Made by a program: the position numbers and the translations under genes. From positions 8,672-72,671 of the forward strand of contig JAZQQM010000052.1 of the NCBI GenBank assembly GCA_045629045.1: a stretch of 64,000 nt of DNA, written 5' to 3'. Each line of letters begins with the position of its first letter. Positions within the stretch are counted from its first letter, which is position 1. The notes under the pieces were generated by a model, which saw only the letters and a program-made list of their open reading frames with translations, was not told the DNA's origin and made no database searches. Source of the DNA: JAILLW01 sp045629045 (GTDB lineage Bacteria > Bacillota > Clostridia > Lachnospirales > Lachnospiraceae). Positions 6,500-14,476 of this stretch are shown piece after piece.

Positions 6500-7375
6500 C
6501 TAACAAATCCACTCCACGCAGCCCGATTCGCCGTTGTAATAATAAACAGAATCCGCCAGCACTTCCTCCTCACACACTTCAGAATTATTAATCTGGGTAA
6601 CCATCTCCAAAAGTCCTTTCGCATCAACCGTCATATCCTTTGGAACAAGCACCAGTTCATGTACGGAACTGGGCAATATATAAAAATCGCCCCCCATTCT
6701 GTTATAGGCTTCCCTTAGCATGTCGGGATAAAGCATTGTCGCTGCCCCATACATCTTTTTTTCGTTGGTAAGAACATACATATTAACGTCATCTGTAATA
6801 TCAAGGTCGCACAAATCATTTACCATATCGCTTATCGTCCTAAGCTGTCCCGGAAAACGTTTAGGCGTATTACTATCCGCTTTTGTAAACAGTTCCTCTT
6901 CTTCAATCCCCCACATTTTAAGCTGTTCATTCCTAATTAAAATGCTCATCAGGGAACCGTTTGTATCATCTGCATAAAAACATACTATTGCCAGATTATG
7001 AAATCTTCGATGCGGAGCATCAAGCAACAGTTCCTTATTCGCCTCGGCATTAATAAGCTTATATACAATTCGTTCCCAGGCATTTTCATAATTCATAAAC
7101 CGTGAAACATCCGGATATTCCTGCTTAGGTACACCTCTTAAACCGTTTGCTATTTTAAGTCCTATGTATTCGATTTCATCTGCCGTCAGCATCTCATCAT
7201 AATAATCATCCAGATATAAGGTCGGACATATATCATTTCCCTCAAGCCGAGCCATAATTCCCGTTAACACTACGCCGTTATTCTTCGTAACCTTACGAAG
7301 AGATACCTCATAATCACTGCCAAGGTACATGGATACCTTGCACTCAATCATCTTACAATATTTGTCAAAATTCAT
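6500..7375 (-). CDS. DUF5688 family protein
   Basis: A 291-residue soluble protein of the DUF5688 family, which is common and often multicopy in Lachnospiraceae; its biochemical role is unknown. The recognisable features are the N-terminal helix followed by a KNNGVVLTGI segment, the PTLYLDDYY motif at about 51-59, and the C-terminal GGDFYILPSSVHELVLVP stretch. No signal peptide or membrane segment is seen. AAAGGA precedes ATG 7375. No clear terminator follows. The family call rests on remembered sequence pattern. Confidence 0.7.
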   Translation of the reverse strand: MNFDKYCKMIECKVSMYLGSDYEVSLRKVTKNNGVVLTGIMARLEGNDICPTLYLDDYYDEMLTADEIEYIGLKIANGLRGVPKQEYPDVSRFMNYENAWERIVYKLINAEANKELLLDAPHRRFHNLAIVCFYADDTNGSLMSILIRNEQLKMWGIEEEELFTKADSNTPKRFPGQLRTISDMVNDLCDLDITDDVNMYVLTNEKKMYGAATMLYPDMLREAYNRMGGDFYILPSSVHELVLVPKDMTVDAKGLLEMVTQINNSEVCEEEVLADSVYYYNGESGCVEWIC

Positions 7376-7438
7376 TATTTATTCGTTCCTTTCTATATAG
7401 CGCATAGAAACCTCACCTCTCCCGGAATAAATAAAGAA

Positions 7439-7464
7439 AAGGCATCGGTAAAAACCAATGCCTT
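7439..7464 (-). terminator. efp terminator
   Basis: An 11-bp stem (7439-7449/7454-7464, one mismatch) is followed on the minus strand by TTCTTTATTT, 33 nt after the efp stop. Confidence 0.8.
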
Positions 7465-7497
7465 ACAAGCCAAATATATTAACGAACGATATATAAG

Positions 7498-8055
7498 TTA
7501 TACTCTTGACAAATACTCGCCTGTTCTTGTATCAATCTTAACAACATCACCGATTTCAACGAACAAAGGAACAGCAATTGAAGCACCTGTTTCAACTGTA
7601 GCAGGCTTATTTGCACCTGTTGCTGTATCACCCTTAAATCCGGGCTCTGTATCTGTTACGGCTAATTCAACGAACAAAGGAGGCTCGATAGAGAAAACAG
7701 ATCCGTTATAGCTACAAACCTTAACCATTTCGTTTTCTTTAACGAACTTAAGTGAATCACCTACAGTTTCCTCGTTAAGAGCAATCTGATCATATGACTC
7801 AACGTCCATGAAGTTATACAAATCGCCGTCAGAATATAAGTACTGCATATCCTTTCTATCAATACGTGCCTGTGGACACTTTTCAGTAGGTCTGAAAGTC
7901 TTTCCCACTACGCCGCCGTTTATGACATTCTTAAGCTTTGTTCTAACGAAAGCAGCTCCCTTACCGGGCTTTACATGCTGGAATTCGATAATCTGAAATA
8001 CCGAACCTTCAAATTCAATGGTAATACCATTTCTGAAATCACCTGCAGAAATCAT
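7498..8055 (-). CDS. efp: Elongation factor P
   Basis: A 185-residue protein matching full-length EF-P with its three beta-barrel domains. EF-P relieves ribosome stalling at consecutive prolines by entering near the E site. The tip-loop lysine that is post-translationally modified in many bacteria is K32 in KPGKGAAFV. The C-terminal signature region IAVPLFVEIGDVVKIDTRTGEYLSR is present. Start ATG 8055 has TAGGAGG. The gene stands alone with its own promoter and terminator, though it lies downstream of the aro genes, as it often does in Clostridia. No dedicated lysine-modifying enzyme gene is nearby. Confidence 0.97.
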   Translation of the reverse strand: MISAGDFRNGITIEFEGSVFQIIEFQHVKPGKGAAFVRTKLKNVINGGVVGKTFRPTEKCPQARIDRKDMQYLYSDGDLYNFMDVESYDQIALNEETVGDSLKFVKENEMVKVCSYNGSVFSIEPPLFVELAVTDTEPGFKGDTATGANKPATVETGASIAVPLFVEIGDVVKIDTRTGEYLSRV

Positions 8056-8100
8056 AACTAATATATCCTCCTAATTAAAAACACAATATAATTCCCAAAT

Positions 8101-8129
8101 AGTTTAATATAAACTTTTCTATATTTCAA
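8101..8129 (-). promoter_or_regulatory. Probable efp promoter
   Basis: TTGAAA (8129-8124), 17-bp spacer, TAAACT (8106-8101), read leftwards, between aroQ and efp. Confidence 0.5.
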
Positions 8130-8137
8130 GCAAAATT

Positions 8138-8569
8138 TTATTTTTGTTTCGTTATATAATCAATCGCCATTATATACCCCTTAAAGCCTTCACCCTTTAT
8201 TAAATAATCGCAGGCCTTTGATGTAACCGAATTTTTTCGAAATTCTTCTCTTGAATCAATATCCGAAATGTGAACTTCAACCTTGGTCATGGATACACTT
8301 TTGAGGGCGTCATGAATGGCATAGCTGTAATGTGTATAGGCGCCGGGATTAATAACAATTCCGTCCGTTTCCTTATAATATGCTTCCTGTATCTTATCGA
8401 TAATCGCGCCTTCATGATTGGATTGGAACAATTCAACCTCAATCTCCTTTGAATCGCAGTATTCCTTAATCATATCACACAGCGAATCGTATGATTCGTT
8501 TCCGTACACGTCAGGTTCCCTAATTCCCAGAAAATTTAAATTGGGTCCGTTAATTACTAATAACTTCAT
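8138..8569 (-). CDS. aroQ: Type II 3-dehydroquinate dehydratase
   Basis: A 143-residue enzyme converting 3-dehydroquinate to 3-dehydroshikimate in the shikimate pathway. Visible motifs are NGPNLNFLGIREPDVYG with the catalytic Tyr22, QSNHEGAIID, NPGAYTHYSYAIHDAL, and EVHISDIDSREEFR with the catalytic His. ATG 8569 is preferred over the longer frame because GGAGG lies 7 nt upstream and the protein then begins MKLLVINGPN, as in the family. It overlaps the end of aroEK by 20 nt, which implies translational coupling. Confidence 0.96.
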   Translation of the reverse strand: MKLLVINGPNLNFLGIREPDVYGNESYDSLCDMIKEYCDSKEIEVELFQSNHEGAIIDKIQEAYYKETDGIVINPGAYTHYSYAIHDALKSVSMTKVEVHISDIDSREEFRKNSVTSKACDYLIKGEGFKGYIMAIDYITKQK

Positions 8570-9821
8570 CGCAAGCCTCCATATACAATGAACTTCGCAC
8601 ATTAAGAAGTGATTCTATTTTTTGACGTAAATCCGTATCCTTAAGAAGGGGTCTTGATGTATCATCCTTAAGCCGTTTACAAAGAGTATCAACATCGCAC
8701 TTAATATAGCACACATATCCCAGCTGCTTAATAAGATCCATATTTTGCGGATTGCACATACCTCCGCCCAGGGAATAAACTATCTTTTTGTCTGTATTGC
8801 GGTACTTAAGAAGCAATTCGGCCAGGGTTTCATGCTCCATTTGACGAAATCCTGCTTCGCCTTTGGTATCAAAAATATCATTAATGCTCATACAGGCATT
8901 TTCTTCTATAAGTTCATCAGTATCGACAAACAAAGCATCCGCCTTTGATGCAAGTTTCTTGCCGAGAGTTGATTTGCCGCATCCCATCATGCCGCACAAA
9001 ACAATTTTTTGATTCATATTAAGCAACAGTTGAAGATAACAGTCCTCTTCCGTCTCTTCAGGTATATAATCAATGTCATAAAACAGTTTGAATGCCTCTA
9101 TTGCCTGATACAGCAGCATTCTAAGACCGTTATATGCCTGTCCGCCCTGTGCCTTTACCTTTTTCATAAAAAGTGTATCAAGGGGATTGTAAATAATATC
9201 TATTCCCACCTCAATACCTTCGTAAAATTCATCATCCATAACGGGAGCTGCATCACAGTCAGGAAATAAACCTACGCTTGTAGTCTGAAAAACAATCTGC
9301 TTTTGATTACCTTTAAGTTTAAGCACCTCATTTATATCTTCCGAACCGTCTTTGCCGGGCGTTCTGTTAAACTGTCTTATTTCTTTGGCTCCAAGTATGG
9401 TGCACAAATATTTAACGGCACGGGAAGCCCCGCCCGCACCTAAAATGACAACATTTTTGTCTTTAATATCCACGCCGAAATATTCAAGTTCTCTTTTAAG
9501 TCCAAGATAATCCGTATTATATCCCGCAAAGCCTTTACCGCTATTTACTATTGTATTTACGGCACCAATTCTTTGAGCAGCCACATCGACCGTCATAAGA
9601 TTCTTCATTATTACATTCTTATAGGGAATAGTTACATTAAGGCCATAAAAGCCCTCATTCTCGAATCTTTGACAGGAGGTCTCAATATCTTCCTCATTAA
9701 TATCAAACAGGCCGTACTTCACATTAAAGCCCAGCGCATTACCCAAAAATTCATGAATAAACGGTGAAACCGAATGGCCGAGAGGATGACCGATTAATCC
9801 CGATAATCTATCTTCCTTCAT
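8550..9821 (-). CDS. aroEK: Bifunctional shikimate dehydrogenase / shikimate kinase
   Basis: A 423-residue fusion. Residues about 1-255 are AroE, with GHPLGHSVSP substrate loop, catalytic K68 in NVTIPYK, D104 in NTDYLG, and NADP-binding GAGGASRA. Residues about 272-423 are a shikimate kinase with P-loop GMMGCGKST (about 277-285), DTDELIE and LGGGMC. It therefore performs two consecutive steps, dehydroshikimate to shikimate to shikimate-3-phosphate. ATG 9821 is chosen over the longer frame because GAAAGG precedes it and the protein then starts directly before GLIGHPLGHS. It overlaps yqeG by 14 nt and aroQ by 20 nt. No stop or frameshift separates the domains, so the fusion is genuine. Confidence 0.95.
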   Translation of the reverse strand: MKEDRLSGLIGHPLGHSVSPFIHEFLGNALGFNVKYGLFDINEEDIETSCQRFENEGFYGLNVTIPYKNVIMKNLMTVDVAAQRIGAVNTIVNSGKGFAGYNTDYLGLKRELEYFGVDIKDKNVVILGAGGASRAVKYLCTILGAKEIRQFNRTPGKDGSEDINEVLKLKGNQKQIVFQTTSVGLFPDCDAAPVMDDEFYEGIEVGIDIIYNPLDTLFMKKVKAQGGQAYNGLRMLLYQAIEAFKLFYDIDYIPEETEEDCYLQLLLNMNQKIVLCGMMGCGKSTLGKKLASKADALFVDTDELIEENACMSINDIFDTKGEAGFRQMEHETLAELLLKYRNTDKKIVYSLGGGMCNPQNMDLIKQLGYVCYIKCDVDTLCKRLKDDTSRPLLKDTDLRQKIESLLNVRSSLYMEACDEVISN

Positions 9822-10338
9822 ATAGATACACCTTTCCGTTCTTTTTGCAGAAGGACTCAAAACGCTTAAGAATTACTTTTTCAAGTATACGCTTTAAAAC
9901 AATCTGAATCTCTTCCTTTTTATCAATCTGCTTAACCAAAATAGACAGGATTCCCGTTCTTTTGGCGCCCCATATATCGGTAAAAAGCTGGTCCCCCACA
10001 GTCAGTGTGTTTGAATGATTCGTATTCATCAAGGCCATGGCATGATAATATCCCTTCCTTGAAGGTTTATTTGCTTTGTACAAATAAAGACAGTTAACTT
10101 CATCATTAAACATTTTTACTCTGGGTTCTTTATTGTTTGATAAAAACAGGATGCTAAAACCAATATCCTTAAGATGTGCTATAAGTTCCCTGGAACGTGC
10201 ATCGGCAGGTGCCCCGTGGGGAACAAGTGTATTGTCTATATCAAAAATAATGCCTCTGTATCCATCCCGATACAGAGCGTCAAAATCAATATGATATGTT
10301 GAATCGTAATATTTATCAGGGAAAAAAGTATTAAACAT
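9808..10338 (-). CDS. yqeG: YqeG-family HAD phosphatase
   Basis: A 176-residue HAD (subfamily IIIA) phosphatase. Motif I is IIFDIDNTLVPHG with the nucleophile Asp, motif II FLSNN, and motif III region TVGDQLFTDIWGA. Its substrate is unknown in the family; some clostridial and bacillar relatives sit beside ribosome-assembly genes. The longer frame from 10374 was rejected because its start lies inside the preceding hairpin. MFNTFFPDKYY from ATG 10338 matches the family N-terminus. A TTGCAT-N17-TATAAT promoter ends only 7 nt before this ATG and no Shine-Dalgarno is present, so the mRNA should be leaderless. It is first in the yqeG-aroEK-aroQ operon. Confidence 0.9.
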   Translation of the reverse strand: MFNTFFPDKYYDSTYHIDFDALYRDGYRGIIFDIDNTLVPHGAPADARSRELIAHLKDIGFSILFLSNNKEPRVKMFNDEVNCLYLYKANKPSRKGYYHAMALMNTNHSNTLTVGDQLFTDIWGAKRTGILSILVKQIDKKEEIQIVLKRILEKVILKRFESFCKKNGKVYLYEGR

Positions 10339-10345
10339 ATTTTCG

Positions 10346-10374
10346 ATTATAGTAAAAGCCCCCTGCTTATGCAA
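10346..10374 (-). promoter_or_regulatory. yqeG-aroEK-aroQ promoter, predicted leaderless
   Basis: -35 TTGCAT (10374-10369), 17-bp spacer, -10 TATAAT (10351-10346), read leftwards. Seven nt separate the -10 from ATG at 10338, so transcription should begin at the start codon. The -35 and spacer are embedded in the hairpin 10356-10381. Confidence 0.7.
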
Positions 10375-10381
10375 GGGACTT
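10356..10381 (-). terminator. Weak terminator hairpin overlapping the yqeG promoter
   Basis: An 11-bp stem (10356-10366/10371-10381 with two G-T pairs) and a 4-nt loop is followed on the minus strand by only CTTTTAC. It would end the upstream 130-residue gene, and it shares its bases with the yqeG promoter. Confidence 0.5.
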
Positions 10382-10430
10382 TACCACCAAATTCTTTTAG
10401 GAGTTATATTGAAATGAGGATTCATGTTAA

Positions 10431-10823
10431 TTACTTAGCCATAACGATTCCGTCATCAGTAAACAAATTCTTTGAGCTGCCGACGAAATAGTTGTAATCC
10501 TGAAGGATATCATCCTTTTTCATATCGGAAATGGCTTTTTGCATATCAAGGGACTTGATAGGTGCATCCTTACCGATATAATCATAAGACTCTTCCTTAT
10601 TAAAGGATAAAGATATATCTTCAAGGTCGGCTGTTGCCGATCTTTCGTCAATTTTCTTAATCTGTGAAGGTGAAAGTGTTTCTTCCTTAACCGGAAGGGC
10701 TGCTGGGTTATTGGAATTCTTAAGTTCTTCATCCTGCTTACGAACGTCATCAGGTGTTACCTTAGGAATATCGACTCTGTATGAATTGTAATTAGATAAT
10801 CCATTATAAAACTGAATACCCAT
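10431..10823 (-). CDS. Hypothetical 130-residue protein
   Basis: Not recognised. It is a hydrophilic, probably partly disordered protein of 130 residues with no signal peptide, membrane segment or cysteines, rich in Asp, Lys and Ser, starting MGIQFYNGLSNYNSYR. A good GGGGGA ribosome site supports ATG 10823, and codon use matches the neighbours, so it is probably a real gene. It is a single-gene unit between the repeat element and yqeG. A TTTACATAATGTACA palindrome-like sequence lies about 85 nt upstream (10907-10921), resembling sites near nrdR and xerD. Confidence 0.65.
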   Translation of the reverse strand: MGIQFYNGLSNYNSYRVDIPKVTPDDVRKQDEELKNSNNPAALPVKEETLSPSQIKKIDERSATADLEDISLSFNKEESYDYIGKDAPIKSLDMQKAISDMKKDDILQDYNYFVGSSKNLFTDDGIVMAK

Positions 10824-11012
10824 TGTCTGTCCCCCTTTCCCGATTTTTGTGGTAATCCGTTACCTCTTTTAGTTTACCATAACAAAAATTGGTTTACAAT
10901 AACTAATTTACATAATGTACAGTTTAACTAACTTACCATCCTTGGTAAATAATATATCGGACATAACCAAAGAAACTTTAGTGTCAATTTAATAAATATA
11001 AAAGAATAAAAA
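10824..11012. other. Intergenic region upstream of the 130-residue gene
   Basis: AT-rich, with no open frame of note. It holds a TTTACATAATGTACA near-palindrome (10907-10921), a TTTACCA/GGTAA inverted repeat near 10935-10950 and possible promoters for the minus-strand gene. The rest of the gap is the structured repeat at 11013-11137. Confidence 0.4.
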
Positions 11013-11137
11013 TAGAGCCATATATCCACTATTAATGGCGCTTTCGCTCCGTTACTCTTGCGTACGTTACCAGGCTCGAAAGTACCTCGCCAAGTAACGC
11101 GTAGAGTAAGGCATTAATATTGGATATATGGCTCTTA
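11013..11137 (-). repeat. Structured repeat element, copy 1
   Basis: The outer arms 11013-11038 and 11112-11137 are complementary over about 22 of 23 bp (GAGCCATATATCCA plus ATTAATG). Inside lies a 75-nt core that recurs at 34541-34610. Read on the minus strand the core contains TACGCGTTACTTGGCGAG, TTTCGAGCCTGGTAAC, GTACGCAAG and AGCGAAAGCGCC. TTACTC/GAGTAA and GTTAC/GTAAC add inner stems. TTTTTATTCTTTT follows on the minus strand, so it also works as the terminator of the importer operon, whose last stop lies 12 nt away. Confidence 0.8.
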
Positions 11138-11148
11138 TAATAGGTTAT

Positions 11149-11880
11149 CTATATTGACGACAAAAGTTCTTTAGTGTAAGCGTTTTGAGGGTTGGCGTAG
11201 ACCTCTTTGGGTGATCCCTGCTCTACTATTTCACCGTCTTTTAGAATCATAACTTTATCGCAAAGGTTATATACCACTCTAAGATCGTGGGATATAAACA
11301 AAATTGACAGACCAAGTGTTTTCTGGAGATTCTTAAGGAGCTCCAGAATCTGTGCCTGAATCGTAACATCAAGTGCCGAAACAGGTTCATCTGCGATTAA
11401 TAACTTAGGTTCCTGCATAAGGGATAATGCGATGCATACCCTTTGTCGCTGGCCCCCTGATAATTCTCTTGGGTACCTTGATAAGTATTCATCCGACAAT
11501 CCTACAAGATTAATCATCTCCGATGCTTTTTTCTTACGTTCGGCAGGATCTTTTACATCATCAAGATAAAGGGCTTCTTCCAACAGCCATCCGACTTTCT
11601 TGGAGGGATTAAGACTGCTGTAGGGATCTTGAAAAATCATGGAAGGATAAGATTCCTCCATTGTCTTAATCTCGCCTGTATACGGAATAAGCGACAGGAT
11701 TGCCTTGGCGATCGTTGATTTACCCGAACCCGATTCTCCTACAAGACCCACTATCTGACCTTCCTCGAGGTCAAAATTAACGCCGTGAAGGACTTCCTTA
11801 ATAACAGTGTGTCCGAACACGCCTCCCACTCTGCTCTTAAATTGTACTCTAAGGTCATTTACCTCTACAATTTTACTCAT
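11149..11880 (-). CDS. oppF: Oligopeptide/dipeptide importer ATPase, OppF-like
   Basis: A 243-residue ABC ATPase that powers peptide (or nickel-type) uptake with its OppD partner. It shows Walker A GLVGESGSGKST, signature LSGGQRQRV, Walker B LLIADEPVSALD and an H-loop in ISHDL. The usual C-terminal oligopeptide_ABC extension is short or missing. ATG 11880 (MSKIVEVNDLRVQF) is preferred because the longer frame adds residues unlike the family; the start overlaps the oppD stop by 8 nt. It is last of the five-gene operon and is followed by the structured repeat. Confidence 0.93.
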   Translation of the reverse strand: MSKIVEVNDLRVQFKSRVGGVFGHTVIKEVLHGVNFDLEEGQIVGLVGESGSGKSTIAKAILSLIPYTGEIKTMEESYPSMIFQDPYSSLNPSKKVGWLLEEALYLDDVKDPAERKKKASEMINLVGLSDEYLSRYPRELSGGQRQRVCIALSLMQEPKLLIADEPVSALDVTIQAQILELLKNLQKTLGLSILFISHDLRVVYNLCDKVMILKDGEIVEQGSPKEVYANPQNAYTKELLSSI

Positions 11881-12694
11881 TGTTTCTACCGTATACATTT
11901 CCCTCAAGTTTAGGAATTGCAGCAATTAAATTCTTAGTATATTCTTCCTTGGGATTATTAAATATATCCTTTGTCAAACCTCTTTCAACAATATATCCGC
12001 CCTTCATAACAAGGACCTTCTCACACAACGAATTAACAAGACTAAGGTCATGAGAAATAAATATTATTGAAGTATGTCTTTCTTTGTTAATCTTCTTAAG
12101 CAGTTTAACTATCTGGGCCTGAATTGTAACATCAAGTGCCGTTGTAGGTTCATCCGCAATAAGAATCTTAGGCTCGTTAATCATTGCCGTTGCTATCATA
12201 ATTCTTTGACGCATGCCACCTGACAGTTCATGAGGATACTGATTCATTACAAGCTCAGGATTGCTAAGTTCAACATCCTTAAGCATCTTAAGAACTTTCT
12301 CATATCTTTGTTCCCGGGTAAGATTGGTATGAATCCTAAGGGGTTCCTCAACCTGGTCATATATCTTAATAACCGGATTTAAGCTCGTTAAGGGTTCCTG
12401 GAATATCATACTTATCTCATTGCCCTGAATCTTACGGAGTTCTTCTCTGGGGCAGGTAAGAAGTTCTGTATCATTGTAAACAATGCTGCCCTTCTTCTTC
12501 ATATCCTTACGGGACAATAACCCTGCTATAGCAAGGGCAGACATGGACTTTCCGGAACCCGATTCTCCCACAAGACCTACAATTTCACCCTTCTTTAAAT
12601 CAAGGTCAAAATCATAAACAACCGTCTCCGGAATAATATGATCGTGAAACTCAATATTCAAATCTTCAACATGTAATATGATATCTTTTTCCAC
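11873..12694 (-). CDS. oppD: Oligopeptide/dipeptide importer ATPase, OppD-like
   Basis: A 273-residue ABC ATPase. Walker A is GLVGESGSGKS at about 40-50, followed by Q-loop FQEPLTSLNPV, signature LSGGMRQRI, Walker B ILIADEPTTALD and ISHDLSL. The EPLTSLNP stretch is typical of the OppD/DppD group. It pairs with OppF on the inner face of the membrane. Operon order is SBP-B-C-D-F on the minus strand; the gap to oppC is 47 nt and the overlap with oppF is 8 nt. Confidence 0.94.
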   Translation of the reverse strand: MEKDIILHVEDLNIEFHDHIIPETVVYDFDLDLKKGEIVGLVGESGSGKSMSALAIAGLLSRKDMKKKGSIVYNDTELLTCPREELRKIQGNEISMIFQEPLTSLNPVIKIYDQVEEPLRIHTNLTREQRYEKVLKMLKDVELSNPELVMNQYPHELSGGMRQRIMIATAMINEPKILIADEPTTALDVTIQAQIVKLLKKINKERHTSIIFISHDLSLVNSLCEKVLVMKGGYIVERGLTKDIFNNPKEEYTKNLIAAIPKLEGNVYGRNNE

Positions 12695-12741
12695 TCTAAT
12701 CTCTTTTCACTCTAATTTCCGCGACTACTTAGTAAGTCACA

Positions 12742-13536
12742 CTATTCCTCGTTAAGAGCATCGCCTATAAGGCTAAATCCCAATATCAGCAATATTATTG
12801 CGATACCGGGGAATAATGCAAAATTCGGTGCCTTAAAAAGATATGCCTGTGCTTCGCTTAACATACGTCCCAGGCTCGGTTCCGGAGGCTGCACGCCTAT
12901 TCCCAAAAAGCTCATGGAGGCTTCCGCAAGCACGGCGTTATTAAAGCCTATCATTATCGACGAAAGCAATACTGTTGTTGTATTAGGCAGAATATGAACA
13001 AAAATAATCCTCAAGTCGGAGGCTCCCAATAATTTGGCACTCTTAACATAATCCATATTTTTGCACTTAAGGAATTCCGCACGCACTATTCTGGCAAAGC
13101 TGGGAATAAATGCGATTCCCAACGCAATCATGACCTGATATGTTCCGGGACCCAAAAGACTTATAAACAATAAAGCCAGCAATATACTCGGAAAAGCAAA
13201 TACCGCATCATTAACTCTCATAAGCACTTCATCCACTATGCCGCCGAAATACCCTGTAAGAGAACCTACTATAATACCGAAAAACGTTCCGATAATTACC
13301 GTTCCCAATGCCACCTTAAAGGTCGCAAAGGTGCCTTCCATAACCCGGCTTAAAATATCACGTCCGAAATTGTCGCAGCCAAAGGGATGTGCCAAAGACA
13401 TCGGCGCAAACTTAAGGGATGCATCAATTGCAGTGGGGTCCAATCCGGGAAGGATCTTGCCCAAAAGCATAAACAGCACCATAAAACCTACTATAGAGCA
13501 GCCAAGTATTAAATTGATGTTCTTTTTAGTTTTCAT
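12742..13536 (-). CDS. oppC: Oligopeptide/dipeptide importer permease, OppC-like
   Basis: A 264-residue inner-membrane permease with about six hydrophobic segments. The BPD_transp_1 EAA loop is YVKSAKLLGASDLRIIFVHI and an N-terminal OppC_N-like segment comes first (FGCDNFGRDILSR motif at about 53-65). I take ATG 13536 rather than the TTG at 13539; it overlaps the end of oppB by 11 nt. Confidence 0.93.
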   Translation of the reverse strand: MKTKKNINLILGCSIVGFMVLFMLLGKILPGLDPTAIDASLKFAPMSLAHPFGCDNFGRDILSRVMEGTFATFKVALGTVIIGTFFGIIVGSLTGYFGGIVDEVLMRVNDAVFAFPSILLALLFISLLGPGTYQVMIALGIAFIPSFARIVRAEFLKCKNMDYVKSAKLLGASDLRIIFVHILPNTTTVLLSSIMIGFNNAVLAEASMSFLGIGVQPPEPSLGRMLSEAQAYLFKAPNFALFPGIAIILLILGFSLIGDALNEE

Positions 13537-14473
13537 CAAGACTAATCCTCGGGTCTATCAAACCATAAACAATATCAACTATCATATTTACAACCAATAC
13601 CAAAACGGCAATGATTACAATAATTGCCATTACAACCGGGTAATCTCTGTTAGAAATCGAAGACAGTAAAATTCTTCCTAGGCCCGGAATTCCGAATACC
13701 TGCTCCACAATAATACTTCCCGCAATAAAGTCCGTAAGTGCCATTCCTATAAAGGTTATTACAGGCAAAATGGCATTCTTAAGCACATGATGATACAAAA
13801 CATCATTTGTGGAATTGCCCTTTGAATAAGCCGTTCTTACATAATCAAGCTTCGATTCTTTAATTAACGAACCTCTAAGGAGCTTTATTGCCATGGTTGC
13901 TTTGGGAAGTGCAATTGCCAGGGACGGGAAAAACATATACCCTAAAAATCCCCAGAAATCTTTGTCATAGGAAACATATCCTCCCGGCGTAAACCACTTA
14001 AAAATAACTCCGAACAACAAGGTTATCAAAATACCCGAGAAAAACGGTGGAATTGCCATTATTACCTGATTAATTATCGTAATTGTTCTGTCAAGTATGC
14101 CACCTTGATACTTAGCGATTCTTATACCTATAGGTATTGAAATAACAACCATAAGTATGAATGCAATGATTGACATGGTAAGTGTAACCGGCACTTTATC
14201 AATAACCATATCCGAAACCGGCATCTTGTAACTATATGATGTTCCCATATCACCCGTAAGGAAATTTACGGCCCATCTGCCGTACCGGACAAGCAAAGGG
14301 TCGTTAAGGTGCATCTCTTCTCTAAGGGATGCTATTCTTTCGGGAGTTGCATTCGTACCGAGCATTGATATGGCTGGGTCACCCGATATAAAGTTGAATG
14401 AGAGAAAAACGAATAACGTTACCACAATAATCGTAATTATCATGGTAACGATTTTCTTTAAGGCATATTTCAT
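13526..14473 (-). CDS. oppB: Oligopeptide/dipeptide importer permease, OppB-like
   Basis: A 315-residue permease with about six membrane segments. Conserved OppB/DppB features are the N-terminal VTLFVFLSFNFISGDPA segment, the LNDPLLVRYGRW stretch, and an EAA loop around YVRTAYSKGNSTNDVLYHHV. It lies 3 nt after the binding-protein gene and overlaps oppC. Confidence 0.94.
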   Translation of the reverse strand: MKYALKKIVTMIITIIVVTLFVFLSFNFISGDPAISMLGTNATPERIASLREEMHLNDPLLVRYGRWAVNFLTGDMGTSYSYKMPVSDMVIDKVPVTLTMSIIAFILMVVISIPIGIRIAKYQGGILDRTITIINQVIMAIPPFFSGILITLLFGVIFKWFTPGGYVSYDKDFWGFLGYMFFPSLAIALPKATMAIKLLRGSLIKESKLDYVRTAYSKGNSTNDVLYHHVLKNAILPVITFIGMALTDFIAGSIIVEQVFGIPGLGRILLSSISNRDYPVVMAIIVIIAVLVLVVNMIVDIVYGLIDPRISLDEN

Positions 14474-14476
14474 AAA

